A stretch of 64,000 nucleotides of DNA from Bicyclus anynana. Its lineage: Eukaryota; Arthropoda; Insecta; Lepidoptera; Nymphalidae. This document shows, in pieces, positions 33,454 through 44,765 of this stretch. Position 1 is the first letter of the stretch, and each line of letters begins with the position of its first letter. Location: assembly GCF_947172395.1 (NCBI RefSeq), contig NC_069095.1:8680001-8744000 (forward strand), in the 5' to 3' direction. Both the position numbers and the translations under genes were made by a program. The notes beneath the pieces were generated by a model that was not told where the DNA came from, ran no database searches, and worked only from the letters and a program-made list of their open reading frames with translations.

Positions 33454-34920
33454 TTATAAAAAAATATACTAAAGTGAAAATGGACTTATTCCAGACCTAC
33501 TTTGGAGAAGGAAGAGTAAATTAAAATATTGCATTTATTAGAGCTCCGTTATTTGAACTCAATGTAGACGCAGGAAAAGAAGCCTGCGTTAATCATCATA
33601 AATCAATAAGAAGGATAATTTTATTTCATATTCTTAATTTAAATAGAAAAAAATATACCTACTTTAATACTTAGGATTTGTAATTACAATAATTTAATCA
33701 AACACAAAGGATTCTGAACATAAATCAAATTAAAATAATATAAATTATTACTAAAATGAGATTTGTGTAAAACTGAATTGTTATATAGTGATTTTCTACA
33801 TTATTATCAAAACCCATTATTCCAAACCACAAACCACCAACGACCATATCTAACCAACAGGGGTGTAAATTAATACGTCCATTCGCAAATCAATAGCAAA
33901 TCGATTTACCTACACGGTCGCCATTCATCACCCCCCTACCCGTGCACGGCAAAGTGACCATTACACCCTGAACAAAACGGAAACGGATAAATTCACATCC
34001 AAATTGCTCGATTTCCGAAAATAAACGACTCAATTCGCCACGGAGTGAACGAATTGTCAGTCAATTGCACGTAAATAATTTCCAGAAATTGCATCGTACT
34101 ACAATCCCTAAATTTACACTCATATTCAGTCAAAATATATTCCGATTCAAAAGCGCAAAAGGGAAAAAAAAGATCATCCAAGTAATCTGACAGTTACCGA
34201 CCTCTATAACGGAGCTAAATACCAAAATATGAAGGGAGAGTGTGGTATTGTTACGGACAATCTCATTATAAATTCGGAAACATAATAGCGAGTAATTCGT
34301 AAACGCCGGCTTTCGCCATCTGCCAATTCTGTCCGTTCTGTCAAAAGGAATCTCCTGCCACGTGTCCGTCTTCACAAAGGCTATAAATTGTATCGACCGA
34401 TTATTGATACAAAAGGTGTCAAAAAGACTATAATTCAAAGCTTATTGCGGTTGCTGCTTTATAATTTTTTTTACTAAAATGTGAAATTTTCCGATTATAC
34501 CAAATATCGTGGTATTATGGACCACAAAACCGCAGTTACGTAACGATAATAGAATTACTATTGTCTGCTCTCGTATTGACGTAAACATTGTTTTTGTTGA
34601 CGGACGCAAATATGTGGTCATTACCATATAAACTAAACAAACATTTCGACTCAAAGATTCGTTCGAAACATCTTACTATTTGTGGTATTTATTGAAGGAA
34701 TCGACTCGACGCCTACGCTAATAAAACACAATTATAAAATTAGCTATGCCATTAATAACATCATTGCTCGAAGAGCAAGCACCTACCGCTGACCTTCTAC
34801 ATTGTCCAATTTGACTCCTAGGTGCAGAGAGTGTCGTAATATTTTCAATACCTAATATACATATTTATTAAAATTGATCGTTTAGTTATATTTGGTCAAT
34901 AGTTTCCAAATCGCACCAAG
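33454..34920. other. AT-rich stretch, nothing recognised
   Basis: The minus-strand open frames at 33,993 and 34,130 overlap each other, have no motif and are not called. Confidence 0.5.
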
Positions 34921-34990
34921 CATCATCATCACATCAGGTGATGTCCACTACAGAACAGGACCTTTGGGGATTTTCAGATACCATGATCCA
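34921..34990 (-). mobile_element. RTE extreme 3' end fragment
   Basis: CATCATCATCACATCAGGTG, TCCACTACAGAACAGGACCT and GGGATTTTCAGATACCATGA match the reversed RTE tail (compare 29,462-29,530). Confidence 0.6.
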
Positions 34991-35419
34991 AAGTTCTTGT
35001 AACTGAACCCATATTATGTAGAGCAAAGTAGAGTATATATTCCTACTACTTATCCATTTCTGTAAGTAATTTTTGATTATAGTTAACGATTAATTTTATG
35101 AATAATTGATATTTTGTTTAGCTACTGTTTGTTGTTACCTATTAAAAATTAACTTAATGAATATCAGTTTTATTATTTTATAATAAGTGTTTCTAAGCTT
35201 AATATCTTGCTGTCTTATAAGCCAAATCAACAACGTCATACTATTGTAAAGTACAACTAAATCAATAAGAATATTGAATTACACAAATATAAGTAGGTAC
35301 TACTAGATTATAGCGATTATTATCTAAACATCATCGCTTTTTTTTGCGTATCTTCAGACTTCAATGGAAATATGTAATATATTTACATATTTTTATAACA
35401 CAGTCACCATTATAGATCA

Positions 35420-35742
35420 CTAGCTGACGCCGCGCTGTTTTACCCACGTGGTTTCCGTTCTCGTAAGAAAACGAGGATAATATATAGCTTATAGCGTTCC
35501 CCAAAAAGTTGGCCATCTAACACTGAAAGAATTTTTCAAATCGGACCAGTAGTTTTTTTTTTTTAATGCAAATAGGCTCGCGTTTGACCATGATCTAACC
35601 TGAGGGTAAATGTAGAAACAGTCTTAGATAGGACACGCTTGCCTAGAAGATGCCTATTCACTCTTGTTTCAGTTCCTGAGATTAGCGCGTTGAATCAATC
35701 AAATAAACAAACAAACTCTTCAACTTTATATATTAGTATAGA
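35420..35742 (-). mobile_element. HEL-1 element split by a SINE-F insertion
   Basis: The 3' half is at 35,420-35,553 (CTAGCTGACGCCGCGC … CGGACCAGTAG). The 5' half is at 35,671-35,742 (AGTTCCTGAGATTAGCGCGT … TATTAGTATAGA). Removing the insert restores the family order seen at 20,942-21,143. Confidence 0.88.
35554..35670 (+). mobile_element. SINE-F fragment inside HEL-1
   Basis: A T-run leads into ATGCAAATAGGCTCGCGTTT, GACCATGATCTAACCTGAGG and AGATGCCTATTCACTCTTG. AGTT borders the insert on both sides (35551-35554 and 35671-35674) and may be a short target duplication. A second copy of this family is at 57,585. Confidence 0.8.
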
Positions 35743-36216
35743 AGTATAGATAGATAAGGTCATAACTAACAGCTACATATCTCGCACAAATCCATTCAAA
35801 GAATGAAACACCATCTCTCAGTGTATCATATTGACATTGCTAATCACACACTTGTGTCGTGACTACGTCTTTGATTTTTATTTTAAAAAGATTCTACACT
35901 CTGTTCCGACTGCTATGTTTCATTACATTTAATTACATCAATTCCACTTGCGATCTTCAAGCACATGATATAACAGATGTCTAACCACATCGTATAAAGA
36001 ATCATATTTAATGTCAGGCAATAAGAACTATACATTATAGCATAAACATACAGTTGTTTGTATGACTGATTGCGTAATAAAAAATTGTAACTCATTGTGC
36101 CTCTTGCATCCTTAATAATAAACAATCTTCCAGACAGCGTGCCGCGACTATAACACGGTTACTTTGTACGTATGTAGCTAAATTTTGCAGTTACTATGTT
36201 GCAATGATAATACTAA
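35743..36216. other. AT-rich stretch, nothing recognised
   Basis: No repeat or credible open frame. Confidence 0.5.
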
Positions 36217-36252
36217 CTAGCAGACGCCCGCGACTTCGTCCACCCTTACACC
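36217..36252 (-). mobile_element. HEL-2 3' terminus only
   Basis: CTAGCAGACGCCCGCGACTT followed by CGTCCACCC is the reversed HEL-2 end. The sequence beyond it (36,253-36,440) is not recognised. Confidence 0.6.
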
Positions 36253-36567
36253 TTCTTAAGAGTGTGCAATATGTAAATTTCTGGATCTCAGATTCTGGAA
36301 AAGTTAGGAACCTGATATTTGGGTAAATGAATTTCAAAGTGTTAGCTTCGTTATGACTATACAAAATACACAGTTTGTAAAACTTTTGTGGATAGTTTAT
36401 TTTTCTTGAAGAATACATATTTTTCTTACATTTTGCTTTCAATCTTAAAAAAACTTATTTTCTTAAATTTTTGTTTTGTATAGAAAATTAGGTATATATC
36501 TTGAACATGGCCATTTTGTTTTTCGTTATGTTGTTTAATTTACTTGCAATTAGGTAAAAATGGTTTT

Positions 36568-36694
36568 GACGCTCACGTCATAAAATTTGCGTCACGCGTC
36601 AATCGTTCCGTGCTTTTCACTCACGTGAAAGTCATAATTCGGCGTCTCGTTTGCGCTTCGAATTTTATCCATATCGTACCGACGCGCTGCGCGC
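36568..36694. promoter_or_regulatory. CpG-rich patch with E-box and CRE-like words
   Basis: It contains a perfect E-box palindrome TCACGTGA, ACGTCATAA, GCGTCACGCGTCAA and a GCGCTGCGCGC run. It abuts the 3' part of a HEL-2 element. It may be unique regulatory DNA or an uncommon 3' end of that element. Confidence 0.25.
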
Positions 36695-36820
36695 TCTTAA
36701 TCTCGCCCTCTCGCAGAATCCGTTCTCAGCGGATGTCTATGAACTACCTCTCTGCCAAATTTCAACTTTGTACGTCAAGTGGATTTCGTGTTTCACACAT
36801 ACATTTCGATTTTATACATT
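36695..36820 (-). mobile_element. HEL-2 internal part, minus strand
   Basis: GAATCCGTTCTCAGCGGATG, TACCTCTCTGCCAAATTTCA and CGTCAAGTGGATTTCGTG are the reversed core of the HEL-2 copies at 41,405 and 55,930. The peptide likeness between open frames here and at 55,888-56,088 (KF.L.TSSGFR) arises from this repeat and not from a gene. Confidence 0.75.
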
Positions 36821-37352
36821 AAGATTTTCTCCTACGTTTCTTTGCATCAATAAAATGGTACCTATCTCGAAAACTACCGGACTTACTTAACTTAACTTAC
36901 CGGACGCTTTTAACAATCAAAAGATTTTCGTGTCAAAAATAATGTGTTAAATCTTTTTATTTGAAGAACACATAAATTTTTTTTTAAAAGTTGAAAAAAT
37001 AGCCTCTTGTAAATATCAGCCACCATCTATCATCTACGAAGTTTTTGAGTTCCTGTATACAATTGTTTGAAATCTATTAGTATCTAGTCTGGTAGTATGT
37101 TTAAATCACTTTGACCTACAAACAAATTATCAATGTACCTACTTAGCTGTAATTGTAACTTCACGTTATGAACATCTGGACAAATCAAGGCCTGGGAATT
37201 GAGGAAGTGTGGTAGGTAATATGTACATAAAAACGCATAGACTACAATTTCGACATCATTAAAGATGATCGTGAACATAAAAAATCAATACGGATAACGC
37301 AATGCAAAAACAAACACGCAAAAAATAATTTTGACTGTTCATTTTAACCACA
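36821..37352. other. AT-rich stretch, nothing recognised
   Basis: No repeat or credible open frame. Confidence 0.5.
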
Positions 37353-37676
37353 GCAAGAGCCGCGATAGCTCAACGGATATGACCTCTGCCTCCAAATCCG
37401 GAGGGTGTAGGTTCGAATCCGGTCCGGGGCATGCACCTCCGACTTTTCAGTTGTGTGCATTTTGAGAAATTAAACATCACGTGTCTCAAAACGTGAAAGA
37501 AAAACATCGTGAGGAAACCTGCATACCAGAGAAGTTTCTTGATTCTCTGCGTGTGTGAAGTCTGCCAATCCGCATTGGGCCAGCGTGGTGGACTATTAGC
37601 CTAACCTCTCTCATACTGAAAGGAGTCTCGAGCTCAGCAGTGAGCCGAATATGGGTTGATAACGATGATGATGATA
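37353..37676 (+). mobile_element. SINE-B copy, full length
   Basis: Head AGAGCCGCGATAGCTCAACG, B-box AGGTTCGAATCC, body GCCAATCCGCATTGGGCCAG, and tail TTGATAACGATGATGATGAT. The tail wording matches the RTE tail at 40,365-40,380. Confidence 0.92.
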
Positions 37677-37768
37677 AATGGTTTATACATCATTGGTTTG
37701 GCAGTTTACAGTTATTTGTTAATTGTTTTAGACAGTATGTACCTAAGATACGAATTGGAATAATTACA

Positions 37769-37903
37769 GCCTCAATAGCTCAACGGTAAGAGCGGTCGGA
37801 CTTATCACCGAGGGGTGGTGGTTCGATACCCGCCCCGTTGGTCTAATTGTCATACCCACTCCTAATGCAGTCTTTCCCGACTAGTTGGAGGGGAATGGGA
37901 ATT
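37769..37903 (+). mobile_element. SINE-C copy, full head
   Basis: A tRNA-like head GCCTCAATAGCTCAACGGTA, then AGAGCGGTCGGACTTATCAC, and B-box GGTTCGATACC. The body is CATACCCACTCCTAATGCAG and GACTAGTTGGAGGGGAATGG. The anticodon stem forms only four pairs around an eight-base loop. I therefore treat it as a SINE head and not a tRNA gene. Confidence 0.85.
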
Positions 37904-38263
37904 AGTAGAATTAGAAAATTAGTCATATTCAATAGGTCTGGCAAATATTATTTTTTAGAAAACGAAAAAAAAAGCTAATCACCTCTTATTACACTTATGC
38001 TCTATAATAACCAACAAACATTTTCGAAAGAAAACCTAAGATGGCCAAACCTTCTTCATTGCATCAGGCCCTGCTCCTACCATGCGTAGGAACTATGGCG
38101 CTTTAGGAGGTAGTAGATTTAAAGGATGCAGATTATCAATTGTTCAGATATACATTATCATGCTTTTTATGCACATATTTTCTATAGGATCTATCAGCTG
38201 GCAGACACTTAGCTAAGCCTAAGTGCAGCACAATGATCTGGTACCTATTCCAAGGATGTGTCA

Positions 38264-38345
38264 AAAAATTCAAAATTCAAAATTCATTTATTTCAAGTAG
38301 GCTCAGTTTACAAGCACAAGCAAGTGTCAAACATGACAAAGTGTC
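38264..38345 (-). repeat. LINE 3'-tail-like fragment
   Basis: AAATTCAAAATTCAAAATTC followed by ATTTATTTCAAGTAGGCTCA and GTTTACAAGCAC is wording common at lepidopteran non-LTR 3' ends in reverse. No longer homology was seen here. Confidence 0.5.
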
Positions 38346-38840
38346 TTACTACTGATACTACTTAGGGTACTTTCAAGGCATCAAGCACCAGTCAAGACAT
38401 CAGACACAAAAAAAAAACTAAGGTATTATGTATCGCAGATTTCTAAAATAATAACCATTTTCCTTTTTTTTTCAGATATTGAGAGAAAGAATATCTAAAT
38501 TATATATTTTCAAGAGAAGAAAAATCAATGTAAGGACTTCACGTCGTTTATCCACCTATCCTCAAAGTTGCTTACTCAACATAAATGTAACTCAGTCACA
38601 AAACATTCACGACATAATTATTAATCATATCCGATTAAATTAGTGATTCATCAGTAATCGTAAATGTGGGAAGCCAATAAAATGGTGCGCGTCGATACGT
38701 CACAAACCGCAGCGACTGCATGCGCTTCCACTGGCGCCGGATCGTATTACCAGGAGGCACCTACTTCCTTTTTTGATCTGTGTCATATAATTTTTCACTC
38801 CCTTTTACTTTATTACCTTATCATTGACATCACACTTTTT
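38346..38840. other. Unannotated stretch with a short GC-rich frame
   Basis: At 38,682 an ATG in good context (AAAATGG) opens a GC-rich frame, MVRVDTSQTAATACASTG, which then continues into AT-rich sequence and stops after about 60 codons. No splice donor of good quality follows. It is noted as a weak exon candidate only. Confidence 0.3.
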
Positions 38841-38930
38841 TGTTACTACCGCCTCTACTGAACCGATTTGCTTGAAACTTGAGTTGAAGATATCTTGTAC
38901 TTTTATCCCACAAAAAGTTTCTGGTGTCTG
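38841..38930 (+). mobile_element. HEL-3-type fragment
   Basis: TACTACCGCCTCTACTGAAC, CGATTTGCTTGAAACTTGAG and TTTTATCCCACAAAAAGTTT follow the order of the HEL-3 core at 21,780-21,870. Confidence 0.5.
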
Positions 38931-39026
38931 TTAATAGGAGAGAAATCTTTATGTGCGTGCGTGTGTGCATCACATTTAATACACGAACTTTCAAGCTTAC
39001 TAATACAAACGTAAAATTGTTTGCTT

Positions 39027-39372
39027 TCATCATTATAGCCGATGGACGTCCACTGCTGAACATAGGCCTCTTGCATGGACCTCCAAGCACAACGGTCTCG
39101 AGCCGCCAGCATCCAGCGGCTGCCTGCAACCTGCACCAACCATTCCAGCACCTTGCGACCCTAACGTCCATTGGCTCTTCGAACTATGTCCCATGCCACT
39201 TCAGCTTTGAGTCTCGCTGAGCTATGTCAGTGACTTTGGTTCGTCTGCGGATCTCCTCATTTCTGATTCGATCACGCAGGGAAACTCCAAGCATAGCTCG
39301 CTTCATCGTCCGCTCAGTTAATTTGAGCCTTCTAATAAGACGATAGTTAGCGAACAAGTCTCGGATCCGTAA
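39027..39372 (-). mobile_element. RTE-type LINE: C-terminal coding end and 3' tail
   Basis: The minus strand encodes, in order, LKLTERTMKRAMLGVSL, RDRIRNEEIRRRTKVTDIAQ and, after a frameshift and a deletion of the WAGHIAR–GRPPTRW part, VAGSRWMLAARDRCAWRSM and EAYVQQWTSIG. The tail is (ATC)n on the plus strand (39,027). Pfam-type RVT sequence lies upstream in complete elements and is absent here. A 30-bp piece resembling reversed SINE-B (TCTGGTATGCAGGTTTTCTC) follows at 39,378. This is a dead fragment. Confidence 0.9.
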
Positions 39373-39410
39373 ATTTTTCTGGTATGCAGGTTTTCTCACG
39401 ATGTTATTCC

Positions 39411-40057
39411 TAACGTAGTGGCAGTGTTGTAACAATCTGAAACAAAACATTATGTTATATTAACGAAGTTTTTACTCTTAAAAAAGGCTCATATGGATTA
39501 AAACAATATATTTTAACGCTCCAACCAGGTAAAATGTTATGTATAGATCGCAAAAATAGTTTCTAATTCAGCTGTTGCAAGTTTTGTAACAGTGTCAGTA
39601 TTTTATTCCCAAAGCAGATTCCTCAGATAAGAAGAGCGAAAGCTAATGCAAGCATTTCTTTAACATGTTAACTCGTACCAAACCCAAACTTGCCATCGCT
39701 CATAGAAATAAAATTGATTGATTGGTGACATCTACATTTTAACGCGGCGACTGGAGTGAACTGGTTCAACGAGTATTAAAAGCCGATCGTCTGATAATGC
39801 GACGGCACCTTTACTAGCGCCTCTTACTTACATACACGATGGCTAATTTTTATGTGAAAGCCGATAAGAGACATGACAGAATCTCTATTTCGTAAGTTGT
39901 TTTAGTAGTTTTCTCTGCAATTATACGCCACATTATAATTTATCTTTGGATAATGAAATATTTTACTGCTATGCTTCAGTGAGTCACTGTCATTTACAGT
40001 TTAGTTGGAAGGCTTATGAATTTAAGTCAACAATATTCTTATCGAAAATTCCTCAGT
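39411..40057. other. Unannotated stretch between two opposed RTE fragments
   Basis: No repeat or credible open frame was seen. Confidence 0.5.
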
Positions 40058-40380
40058 GACTGAAGACAAAAGTCATCGAGCAGAGCGTGTTGCCAGTGAT
40101 GACTTACAGATCCGAGACTTTTCCGAGACTCTGAGAGATCCGTTGACGAACCAAATACACTGACTGACATAGCTCGGCGAGTTGCGAAGCTGAAGTGTCA
40201 ATGGTTAAGCCACATAGTTCGAAAGCGCATTAATGACCAACCCCCCACTAGGTGGACCGAGGACATCAAGCGGGTTGCAGGGAGCCGCTGGATGCTGGCG
40301 GTTCGAGATTGCTGTATCCGGAAATTTATGCAAAGAGGCCTGTGTCCAGCTGTGGACGTCCATCGGCTGATAATGATGAT
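40058..40380 (+). mobile_element. RTE-type LINE: C-terminal coding end and 3' tail
   Basis: Plus-strand translation gives QSVLPVMTYRSETF, then a short disrupted part. Next come ARRVAKLKCQWLSHIVRK, PPTRWTEDIKRVAGSRWM and LAVRDCCIRKFM. The sequence ends TGGACGTCCATCGGCTGATA followed by ATGATGATGG. A segment corresponding to GRWGRKVLEWRPRTGKR is deleted between IVRK and PPTRW. It is opposite in orientation to the copy at 39,027, tails outward. Confidence 0.9.
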
Positions 40381-41404
40381 GGTGACGAATAATCTAATAG
40401 TTTGTTTATTAAGCTAGTATTTATCTGGCTTATGTTGTATTTTAAAAAAGGATTAATCATCACTCTTTCCCTAAAAATGCATATTGTTACTGATAGGCAA
40501 CGAAATTAATCGTTGCTGGTTGGTTAAAGAATTGTACGACTTCTTTTGACAACACAAATCGTTTTACATCCTTTCTTGTCGTTTTAGAACAGTAGCTAAA
40601 TCTTAGTTCACGTCTAGTGACAATACCTAAGCCTGTTTGCACATCTAAAACACGCAACGCATAAGAAAAGCGTTTTATAAATATGTTTCTACCTTAGAAC
40701 AGCATATCCACATTTTTATTATTTCTAGCTACAAAAATAACAATTTGTACCGAATAATATGCATAATGTAATGTGTCTTCTTATCTTAACTATAAATAAA
40801 TCCTTCAGAAAAGTGAAATATTCCATAAAACGTCCAGATACCTTAATAAAACGATCATTAATCTAATAATGATTTAAATAACAATGAATAATAATGAGAT
40901 TCGATAAAAATGTAATAGATAATGTATTAATATCTTAGCTGACGGGAAAACTTTTTCGATGAATATTTAAAAGGTATATTTACGCATTCCAGTTCATAGT
41001 TTGTCTTTGTTTATTCATAAATTTATGTACAAAACAAATAAATCCGTCCTTAGTGTTACGCTTAAACAAATACAGTAAAACCAAAAGTAATTCATATATA
41101 AATCTTATAAAAGTAGACACAAATAATTTTAATGTAGAATCAACATTAACGAACTTATAAAGCAATGAAATTAGGTATTTCTAACAAAATGGACTTTGAG
41201 TAGTGTTTTGACTACTTTAAATATATTTTTTTAATTCTTTGATATTTGACTTCTATTTTAGTTTTTTTTAAGTTACGCTATCTATAATTCAAAAACAGCT
41301 GGACAGATTTTTTGAGCTGTGAGTTAATGGATTATTCATCTATTATTAATAAATCAGAGAAATAAAAAAAAAAGAATTAGTAAAAAAAGTAATTTTCTCA
41401 AACA
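40381..41404. other. AT-rich stretch, nothing clear
   Basis: A faint HEL-2-like phrase (CAAAAACAGCTGGACAGATTT) occurs at 41,290. The rest is unrecognised. Confidence 0.5.
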
Positions 41405-41580
41405 TCTCAATATATAAATGCAAAAGGTCATTTCATCACGAAATCTCGATAACCGCTTGACATAGTTGAAATTTGGCAGGGAGGTAGTTCATAGGTAGTA
41501 GACATCCGCTAAGAACGGATTTTGCGATAGGGCAGAATTAAGCAGGTCTAAGGACAGACGAAGTCGCTAGCGTCCGATAG
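41405..41580 (+). mobile_element. HEL-2 Helitron-like element
   Basis: It starts TCTCAATATATAAATGCAAA. It contains GAAATTTGGCAGGGAGGTAG, CATCCGCTAAGAACGGATTT and a 3' end GAAGTCGCTAGCGTCCGATAG, with the terminal CTAG mutated to ATAG. Confidence 0.8.
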
Positions 41581-42329
41581 TTTTGTATAAAGCAACTTTT
41601 AATAAAATCCATGTCTTGAGAACTTTCATTGCATACAACTTGTCGGGCTAGTGAGTACTAAGTAAACATATTTATGATGAAAATATACATTTGAAAACAA
41701 ATAAGTACCACGCAGTCGACGTCTACAACTTTCATTATAAACCAATTAATAACGCGTCCAATTCGAATTTCAAAATTTTTATCACTTTGTTTGTACCCGA
41801 ACAACATTCTGTCTGAAATGTTTACTGCGTCCAGGAAGTAGAACGGGACGTAAACAGCCAAAGTGCGTCTACGCTACGCTACGGTATCAGTTTACGTAAA
41901 TATATTTGCCGTCTCGCGTACAACTTTGGCCATATTTTTATTTAATCACAACTGAAAATAAGTTCAGACGTACTTACGTGGTGAGCTTGTGTCAGGATTC
42001 AGTTTTAAATTTGCTATTTCGGTTCGGAAACTTCCTTTAACGCATGACCAAAAACAGAATATATATCTTCCTTTGTTACTTCATATCTTACTCCTGAAAC
42101 AGTTTTCAGATTCTACTTTGTATTTTGTTAAGTTATTTTCATGTTTTCAAATAAAACCTAAAAATAGCTCTGTATTGTAATCTACTTGTGTTTCTTAAAG
42201 TTTAAAAAGTACCCCAAATCTACGATAAATAAAAAATATCAAATAAACACAGCTCTAATATTTAAACTTTTTGCATTCACAACACAACACAATTTTTTTT
42301 TTAAATAATATTTGCCATATTTTTAATAC
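41581..42329. other. AT-rich stretch, nothing recognised
   Basis: No repeat apart from a short CTACGCTACGCTACGG run at 41,870. Confidence 0.5.
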
Positions 42330-42473
42330 TATGACCAATATTCCCATTCGCCTCCAACTAGTCGGTAAAGACTGTATTAGGAGTGGGTACGGCAATAGAC
42401 CAACGGGGCGGGGATCGAACCACCAACCTTCGGTGATAAGCCCGACCGCTTTTACCGTTGAGCTATTGAGGCT
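42330..42473 (-). mobile_element. SINE-C copy, full length, minus strand
   Basis: It reads from GCCTCAATAGCTCAACGGTA (42,473) through B-box GGTTCGATCCCC to GACTAGTTGGAGGCGAATGG and a GGTCATAGTATT end. The 91-codon plus-strand open frame over it is a SINE shadow. Confidence 0.88.
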
Positions 42474-43631
42474 TCAGAAATTGCGCAAAATATTTTTAGG
42501 TTCAAAACTAAATGATTTATCGTCGTATTTTTCGTCAATTTATTGAAAACAACTTAATTTCACTGAAACAAATTGAATTTTCCGTTATGCCTGCAGTGAC
42601 CGTTTCATTTAGCAACTGGGTCTGCGCTACGCCTGTGTACTTTGTAAATCATTAAATTGCTATTCGATTTTTAAAAAAAAAATGTGACATCATTTCTTTC
42701 GTCGTAACAGATTAATCAATAATATACGGAACACGACAGTGTCGTAGCCCTTCCACATACGAAATTCTAAAAGCAATACATTCTCGAGTCACTACGACAC
42801 GCATCAGTAATTTTCAATATTATTCAAGAAAAATGGCGTCATAAGTTTTAGAAAATTTTAAGATTAAAAAAAAAATACTCTGTGATCATAATAACTTAAT
42901 TTTTTCAAAATACAAGATCGGAATATCAAGGAATAAATAATAGGGACAACAAATTAGTAACACTGCTAACTTATTTAGATTGATTTATTGAGCTATACGT
43001 ACTATTATACCGAAAACGAATCTATGAATGGATGAATGAGAAACGTTCGGGTAGGTACGTTTGACGTTTGGCTGCTTGCCATATCCAAAAACGTGGGCAG
43101 AGCTGTATAAATGCCAAAGATTAAAGTAAAATCGATGATATAATAGACCGATCAACCCAGACCATGAAAAACACACGGAAAGTATTGCCAGTTGGTTTCC
43201 AGTTACCTATTACATTGTCTGTGACAAGAAAAACAAATGAAACAGTATCATGATACGTGTATCAAGATTGATGATTGACGTCACAGTAACAGAATCAACA
43301 TATAGAACCGGTGCGATGGTAGATTCATTACTAACAGATAAACTTCTGACGATTCAAATGAACATGTAAGAACTGCTACGCCCACGCATAACATATTTTG
43401 ATAAGATTCCAAATTCTTAACGAACAACCAAGATATATCTATCTACACACACCAAAGTTATAATATTTAATTACATCTAAATTAAAATAATATCTTCACC
43501 TATCACTATTCATACGGTCGCCATTTGGCATAGGCAACGATAGAAAATTAGAATGAAAGATATGGTCTCCACAATAATTGCAGACATATATAACCCTCCA
43601 ACGAAACAAAAGAGTGTTATCTTGAGCAGTA
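42474..43631. other. AT-rich stretch, nothing recognised
   Basis: No repeat or credible open frame. Confidence 0.5.
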
Positions 43632-43831
43632 TCTATACTAATATTATAAAGCTGAAGAGTTTGTTTGTTTGTTTGATTGAACGCGCTAATCTCAGGAACT
43701 ACTGGTCTGATTTGAAAAATTCTTTCAGTTTTAGATAGCCCATTTATCGACGAAGGCTATAGGCTATATATTTTCCCCGTACTTCTACGGGAACGGGAAC
43801 CACGCGGGTGAAACCGCGCGGCGTCAGCTAG
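43632..43831 (+). mobile_element. HEL-1 Helitron-like element, intact reference copy (200 bp)
   Basis: TCTATACTAATATTATAAAG begins the element and CTAG ends it, between A (43,631) and T (43,832). The terminal hairpin CGCGGGTGAAACCGCG lies 11 bp before the end. Few differences from the family wording suggest recent insertion. Non-autonomous: it has no Rep/helicase coding. Confidence 0.92.
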
Positions 43832-44522
43832 TCTATGTGTAACTACAAATGTAACTTTATTTGTAACGCTATTCTGCGTTAACTACACAAGCGATCTTGG
43901 GAAAATTAATACTTACATTTTCAGGGACGCAAACGATTACCATATAACTTCCGAGGAATGAAATAATATGTTTGGCGTAAAATTGATTCATTAAATTCAC
44001 ATTAGGACGAAGCTGTAAGCAAAAGTTTGTATATTATAAATATGTTAATCGACTCAATGGCTTAAGCAGCAGACGACAATACAAAGTGAATAATGCTGTA
44101 GTGGAAAGCATGAATGAAGATCTGGAAGCTGGCGTCCTTCCAAACGGCGGGACGGATCGTGGGCTTGTCTGACTCGCAAAGGTTAGGGGTGACGAAAATA
44201 ATGTAACAAATCATACTATTGTGAAATACATGCACAATCATGATTACGCAATAAAACATCTTCTTCATATTTTTCGGAATTGTGAAAGATGTGCGTGGGT
44301 AGAACAATTGTGTGAGCCATATAGGTTATGATAATTATCGGAAAATATTAATATTAACTTATAAGAGGCAACATGTGTGCCAAAAAACATTTTCGATTGA
44401 ATTAGAATCAATGACTTCATTAAGCAATCAATTCATCTTCGAGAACTTTAGATGATTCAAGAATAATACTAAAGTACAAACAAAAATTTTCCAAATGCAC
44501 TATTTTTTTAATTAAAACCGTA
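43832..44522. other. Unannotated stretch with a 65-bp GC-rich island
   Basis: The segment 44,110-44,175 is far more GC-rich than its surroundings and is open in more than one frame (plus: MKIWKLASFQTAGRIVGLSD). A donor-like AAAG|GTTAGG lies at its right edge, but there is no pyrimidine tract on its left. It could be a small exon, but no product is recognised. Confidence 0.35.
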
Positions 44523-44765
44523 CGTCATCATGATCTTCATTTTGAGCAGATCATTTTGGACCTAGTAATCTCTTGTAAGGATTTCACCAGTGCCAGTGCA
44601 AGCATCTCGTGCCCAAAGACCATCTCTGAACGAGTCGTATGTGACCCGCTTCCACATGAACTTCATTTCTCATAGAGCTACAAGGACGTCTGGTGACTGC
44701 AAATCTCATATCTGATTCGCTCACGCAGAGTTACTCCGAGAGCAACTCACTAAGTCATTCCAAGT
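44523..44765 (-). mobile_element. RTE-type LINE 3' region, strongly decayed
   Basis: The plus strand keeps TCTGATTCGCTCACGCAGAG, TTACTCCGAGAGCAACTCAC and CAAGCATCTCGTGCCCAAAG near the positions expected of a reversed RTE C-terminal region. Only the DRIRNEE-encoding part is clearly readable. Confidence 0.65.

Noticed and set aside
37769..37841. tRNA gene at the head of SINE-C (and heads of SINE-A, B, D, E)
   Set aside because: A- and B-boxes are present, but anticodon and acceptor stems do not fold properly and each head is attached to a repeated SINE body.
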